Shown here in pieces: positions 59,701-64,000 of a DNA stretch of 64,000 nt. The stretch's first letter is position 1. Every line of letters starts with the position of its first letter. The stretch is from Glandiceps talaboti (Eukaryota; Hemichordata; Enteropneusta; Spengelidae): NCBI RefSeq assembly GCF_964340395.1, contig NC_135565.1, positions 18,067,209 through 18,131,208 on the forward strand, in the 5' to 3' direction. Under the pieces are notes generated by a model. It made no database searches. It saw only the letters and a list, made by a program, of their open reading frames with translations, and had not been told where the DNA came from. A program made the position numbers and the translations under genes.

Positions 59701-62700
59701 AATAATTTTATTTCCCTTATTTTTTTAGAAGTCATGTGATGTAGAGTAGTGAGCATGACTTTTCATGACTTACTGGACATAAACTTATAAGCAAATATGA
59801 CAAAATCTGTCTTGCCTTTGTTCACCTTTAATTAGAAAAATTGTAAAAGTCATACCTGCTAAAAGGAATAATAGAATCTGTGCTTTGATTTCAATTCTTG
59901 TCCGTTTTGTTTTATCAACTTTCTTAAGCAAATATGACAAACTCAGTCTTGCATTTGTTCACCTTTAATTAGAAAAATTAGAAAAATCGTACCTGCTAAT
60001 AGGAATAACACAATCTGTGCTTTGATTTCAATTCTTGTCAGTTTTGTTTTATCAACTTTCTTCTGACTTTGTCCTTCATTAATATTCATAGAATCATTGT
60101 CCTTACTATTACCATCTTCTATGTCAGCTGCAGCTGCTTCCAGCAGGAGGTGAATAAAGTCTTTTCTTCCCTACATTTCCAAAGATAATTATTAAAATAA
60201 AAGATGGTGATTATATTGTTCTTATGGTTGATTTTTTACATCATGAAAGCTTTCGAGGATGCTGAGCCAAAAAGAGAAAAAAGTGGAAACAATTTTGACC
60301 AATCAACACTTCAATGGACTGTCATGTGACGGAATACTGCAGAAAGCGGATAGCTTGCTTTCAAAGATGTACCGGTACCTGGCAACCATTGCTTGGCTTA
60401 TCTCATCTCTTGAGATCTGCAGAATGAAAACATGCTATTTATAAGTAACTTGGTATTTGTGATTAAAGTCACATTAATATACACGTAAACGCATCATTGA
60501 TTATAGAATGAAATCATGTTAAAATGGCCATATGGATGTGAGGATTGGGTATTTACTTTGAATATTTAATTTATAAAACAACTTTACTATGTTTTTCTAC
60601 TTGCAAACACAATCTGAAATAACATATACGAAGTCCTCATTGTAAGTCAAATAATTGCAAAACGATGCAGAATTGTGAAGTTTTTATGTACAATAACAAA
60701 CAATTTGTGCACATATTTTTAATGTTTTGCAATTTATTGAGTTACAAATCATGACTTGGTATATGTTATTTCACATCATTTTATGCAGTAGAAAAACATA
60801 GTATAGTTGTTGTTTTTTATAAATTAAAAATCCAAAATAAATACCCAATCCTCATCCATATGGCCACTTTAATATAATGTTTATTAGGATTCTTACTATG
60901 TTTTCACCCTGTCTGGCATTCAGAAGCTGCTCAATGATGTCATCAAAGAACTTTATTCTATTTTTCACCCTCTGTTTAAATATTGCTGTCAGAGGTGTTG
61001 CCACACATGGAAAAGTTGCTGTGAAAAGAATAGAAAAAAAAAATTGTTTAACATTATGAAGGGACAAATTATCAGGCACTTTTAAATTTTACAATTTCAC
61101 ACAAATAAAGTCTTGAGATATGAATTTAGATTTTTTTTGTACATTCTTCATAAAATGTACACCTAAGGTCAATAGTTTTTATCTATAGATGCTTATAAAA
61201 ATTAATGACAAAAATCTACACTTTTCAAATTCAAAAAAGGATATTTAAAAGTCAATTTGTCCAAGATATACAAACTTGAAAATGAAGTAAAATGAAGGAT
61301 CTCTGAATGTCAATGGTGTCATACAAAGTGAAATCAGAATTCAACGTACTTGTACATGTGTATATTTACAATCTAGCATATTGCAGCAGGTTAGAGATAA
61401 TATTGTCAGCACAATATCACTTGTTGAAAAAAAAATATTATAATTTCAAAGAACTATTTTTATTTATTATTTATAAAAAATATTAAATATTATTCAAGAT
61501 TCTAAGAATCATGTAGATAGCTTAATAGTCACTTTAGAACAGTCAGAACTGACAAGATAACAGCATTTTCATTGTCATAAAATCATTGGCCCCCTTTGAA
61601 CATGAACATGTATTACACATGACGCCGCACCATGCTTAGGGGAAGGCTCGAGCTTGCAAGAATGCCAGCAATGAAAGACCAGGTTCATGGTGCATGGATG
61701 GATATGATGTTATCATCCCAATCTTATTGTGCTAAAATGACTACATTTCACTTATACTTACTTATAATGTTGACATTGTGCATGAATAGACTTTTGAAAC
61801 CAACATTTTGAAAAAGTGTGACTGTCTGAACTTAGAAAAATAAAAACTGGCAGGTCTTTTTTTTAAGATTGTGATTCTATCTTTGCAAAAATACAGAAAA
61901 ATAGAAAATTGAAATACAGACAAATAGATAATTGAAATACAGACAAATAGATAATTGAAATACAGAAAAATAGATAATTGAAATACAGAAAAATAGATAA
62001 TTGAAATACAGACAAATAGAAAATTGAAATACAAAAAAATAGATAATTGAAATACAGACAAATAGATAATTGAAATACAGAAAAATAGATAATTGAAATA
62101 CAGAAAAATAGATAATTGAAATACAGAAAAATAGATAATTGAAATACAGAAAAATAGATAATTGAAATACAGAAAAATAGATAATTGAAATACAGAAAAA
62201 TAGATAATTGAAATACAGAAAAATAGATAATTGAAATACAGAAAAATAGATAATTGAAATACAGAAAAATAGATAATTGAAATACAGAAAAATAGATAAT
62301 TGATATGTATACTCACAAATAAGGAAAAATAAGACACTCTTGAATTTAAAATTTCGAAACATAGCAGAAGCATGAGAGACAAATTGGTCAGTGAGTTCGG
62401 TCTGTGACTCTGTGTCTATACCAAATGCTGCAGAAGCTATCACATCCAAAGAATAATTACCAAATAATCTAAAAGATAGCAGAAAATAAGGTATTGAAAT
62501 TCCTTTATCGGAGTAACGATCAAGGGAATGGCTGAGACTGTAGTATTGCATAATGCATTATAATCAGATACTGTTCTCCAATAGTTGTCTTCAATCAGCC
62601 AAGCTGAACTAAGGGGCCTTGTCACTATGAGTCTCAAAGCCACAAAACCCTTTGGTCACAATTTTTAAGGCTAATGAAGGAAAATATTGGGAACATTATA

Positions 62701-63350
62701 ATTATACCTCCTCAAGCATAATTTATGAAAAAATTGGGAAAATATAAAGGTGACTTGATTATTTTGACTAGTTTTTGAGTAGCACAGAACTAGTGACATT
62801 AGACACAGGTTGTTGTGACATTAAATAAATGGGTATATATATATATCCATATTTTCTGTTCAAAGAGAATGATTATATATACATAGTATAATATTGATGC
62901 AATTTCACAAACATTTCCTTGATAATAACTCACAAACTTTCCATCAAGTAGGGTGGGTGACATGTGAGAGACTAACATCAAATACCAAGCATACATTTAA
63001 TGTATACTATACTTCATCAACGAATGCCACACAAAAATTAAAAAAATAAAATCTTGAGTTTTTGTTCAAACAAACAAAGAAAGCAATGTGGTAAACAATT
63101 AGAAAGCATTGTTTATTTAATCATATAACTGTTTTGGCGGGTCCATTGCTGACTACTGTGAATAAAAAATGATAAGTTTTGAAGGTCTTACAGCAACTTG
63201 CCTGGACTCCGAAATACCTAAAATTTGAGTACAGTTTGCATGCGTTGACAACATTACCTACCTCCACACATCAAATGGTTCCTCCTTTATCCTGTGAGAA
63301 TCTAAAACCATCAGATATTTTGTAGAGGCAACATTTATTATTGGTGACAT
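56726..63350 (-). CDS. Cytochrome P450, CYP3 clan (CYP3A-like), 3' eight exons
   Basis: Minus-strand exons in transcript order: 63262-63350, 62317-62468, 60897-61018, 59993-60170, about 59083-59191, 58336-58424, 57491-57628 and 56726-56930. Signatures: EEPFDVWR then LFGNYSLDVIASAAFGID; I-helix AGYDTTAN; ExxR as ETLR in EMVLSETLRLYPPGYR; PERF as DPERF; heme loop FSHGPRSCIG with the Cys ligand. It is thus a haem monooxygenase of the ER membrane; the substrate cannot be told. The N-terminal anchor exons lie beyond the right edge. Two oddities: no canonical in-frame donor at the exon 59083-59191 to 58336-58424 junction, and the chain stops about 40 residues after the haem Cys (CYP3A enzymes have about 60). 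Both could mean an assembly error, unusual splicing or decay. Confidence 0.88.
57157..57540 (-). repeat. Seven-copy 55-56-bp array made from a P450 exon end and its splice donor
   Basis: On the minus strand each unit is cccaaatattggcctgatc, then a variable aactaaatttgatccagag, then ag|gtaagtaattataa. Unit starts (plus cctctc) are at 57157, 57213, 57269, 57325, 57380, 57435 and 57490, so spacing is 56, 56, 56, 55, 55, 55. The unit nearest the exon (57491 on) is the real coding one. The donor hexamer is GTAAGT in five units, GTAAAT in one (57269) and GTGGGT in the last (57157). Confidence 0.93.
57640..58212. repeat. 85-bp minisatellite, 7 copies, in the next P450 intron
   Basis: Unit: atgcatgcaagcatacctgt, atggctaccacaccatattg, taaggttaacctcttagaaa, atgacaattgaaggcactgg. 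It begins within about 12 bp of the acceptor of exon 57491-57628, so this exon is bracketed by two independent tandem arrays. The long open frame on the minus strand is a repeat artefact. Confidence 0.94.
58685..59030 (+). mobile_element. Dispersed repeat family F, copy 3
   Basis: Contains ttgtcttcattcatcaaagg, tttgtgactgaatgaaaatt, ataccagcgccagtaacatc, acgtgcgttgtcttgatgt and atatattccatat. It is the opposite orientation of 51725-52060 and lies between two P450 exons. Confidence 0.7.
59791..60066 (-). repeat. Tandem duplication of P450 I-helix exon end plus donor
   Basis: A unit of about 137 bp occurs twice (59791-59927 and 59928-60066). The right unit has the real 3' end of exon 59993-60170. 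The left unit has a copy (59856-59927) whose frame is intact and still reads KVDKTKRTRIEIKAQ and LLFLLAG before a GTATGA donor. The intronic flank (gcaaatatgacaaa, cacctttaattagaaaaatt) is duplicated too. Confidence 0.9.
60519..60872. mobile_element. Palindromic MITE family A copy (P450 intron)
   Basis: Ends ttaaaatggccatatggatg and catccatatggccactttaa; the halves pair along their length around a centre near 60690 (ttttatgtacaataacaaac). It lies 25 bp from the donor of exon 60897-61018. Confidence 0.88.
61895..62303. repeat. 23-bp minisatellite, about 17 copies
   Basis: Unit attgaaatacagaaaaataga + ta. Variants aaaaata/acaaata alternate. It ends 14 bp from the donor of exon 62317-62468. As 23 is not a multiple of three and the unit lacks minus-strand stops in all frames, it gives long spurious minus-strand ORFs. 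Confidence 0.96.
62575..62885 (+). mobile_element. Dispersed repeat family F, copy 4
   Basis: Shares ttctccaatagttgtcttca, tgtcactatgagtc, atattgggaacattataatt and atatccatattttctgttca with 58685-59030. Between P450 exons. Confidence 0.6.
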
Positions 63351-63568
63351 CTGTGGTTAAAAGAGATTTGTGAAAAATTGTCAGCAAAAACAAAACTGGA
63401 AGATAATATTGTTTGTTTGTTTGTTTGTTTGTTTGACTTTATTTAAACTCGATAGATTATTGAGCCAAAGGCTCTTCTAACACAATGTCGAGTAAGGGAA
63501 ATTTACAATATTTACATTAACATATACAGAAAAATAAATGATCACAAATTAAGAAGTAGGTCAAATAA

Positions 63569-63624
<56 letters not shown>

Positions 63625-64000
63625 CACGAGGGTAGCACAACAGAAAAATTACATTTGATATAAAAAGTGAGATTTACATTTCATTTTAAAAGAATTCAAA
63701 AATTATAATCAACATACTGTTGAGTGTCTAACGCCATGGTTCTTGGTAGCTATAAATATCAAAATATATCAAAGAGTCACAGGCTGAGATCATTAGCTTT
63801 CTAGTCGAATGACAATATTGCCTCAATTAAAGTGGCCATATGGGTGAGGATTTGGTATTTATTTTGGGATTTTTAATTTGTAAAATAGTTTTATCATGGC
63901 TTCCTACTTGAAAATTTCAATGTGAAACAACATATCCCAAGTCCTTGTCTATAACTCAATACATTGCAGAAGACTGATAAATGTGTAAAATATTTGTTAT
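63351..64000. other. P450 intron sequence to right edge
   Basis: No further P450 exon is seen. It holds a TTTG run (63405-63434), an ATA run (63568-63622) and the left half of a family A MITE from 63827 (ttaaagtggccatatgggtg) cut by the window edge. Confidence 0.7.

Noticed and set aside
61762-62551. Minus-strand frames of 206 and 224 codons (IIYFSVFQL repeats)
   Set aside because: Mostly the 23-bp minisatellite; only the part at 62317-62468 is a real P450 exon.

Overview
The window is animal nuclear DNA. It is AT-rich, with spliced genes, GT-AG introns, many microsatellites and many short inverted-repeat elements. The gene set (a TRADD-N-like immune fusion, a BTBD17-like protein, ITFG2, an Ikaros/Hunchback-type zinc-finger factor and a CYP3-clan P450), a tRNA-headed SINE and frequent tacatgta-type words suggest a marine invertebrate, most likely a deuterostome such as an acorn worm or lancelet. 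The species cannot be fixed from sequence alone.

Layout. (1) 441-10361 (+): an eight-exon gene with all introns in phase 1. It encodes about 1111 aa: a degenerate GT-B glycosyltransferase-like domain, a Ser/Thr/Pro-rich linker built from small exons, a TRADD-N-like domain, a long coiled coil and an NHL beta-propeller. It is the most novel gene here and resembles an innate-immunity or cell-death adaptor. (2) 10362-16083: no gene seen, with a CRE-bearing tandem repeat, MITE-like elements and a tRNA-derived SINE. (3) 16084-17529 (-): a BTBD17-like BTB/BACK protein. (4) 20029-31511 (+): a complete eight-exon type I receptor with signal peptide, LDLa-LDLa-EGF-EGF-LDLa-LDLa, a transmembrane helix and a PPxY tail. 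(5) 31512-41926: about 10 kb with no supported gene, full of minisatellites and inverted-repeat elements. (6) 41927 to about 43520 (-): a zinc-finger factor with an Ikaros/Hunchback-type C-terminal finger pair. A likely minus-strand first exon at 44812-44931 faces (7) ITFG2, 45169-53660 (+), 14 exons encoding 430 aa, a subunit of the KICSTOR complex of mTORC1 control, across a 237-bp presumptive bidirectional promoter. (8) 56726-63350 (-): a CYP3-clan P450 whose 5' exons lie beyond the right edge.

The most unusual structural signal is recurrent tandem duplication of an exon's 3' end together with its 5' splice site. It occurs three times in two neighbouring genes: P450 exon PERF (7 copies), P450 I-helix exon (2 copies) and ITFG2 exon 10 (2 copies). 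In each case read-through to a distal donor meets an in-frame stop, and in ITFG2 the duplication also creates a 42-nt phase-1 exon-like cassette with its own acceptor. The genes have no evident shared pathway. No LTR, retroviral or Polinton fossil was recognised; the mobile DNA seen is SINE, LINE fragments and MITE-like foldback DNA elements.
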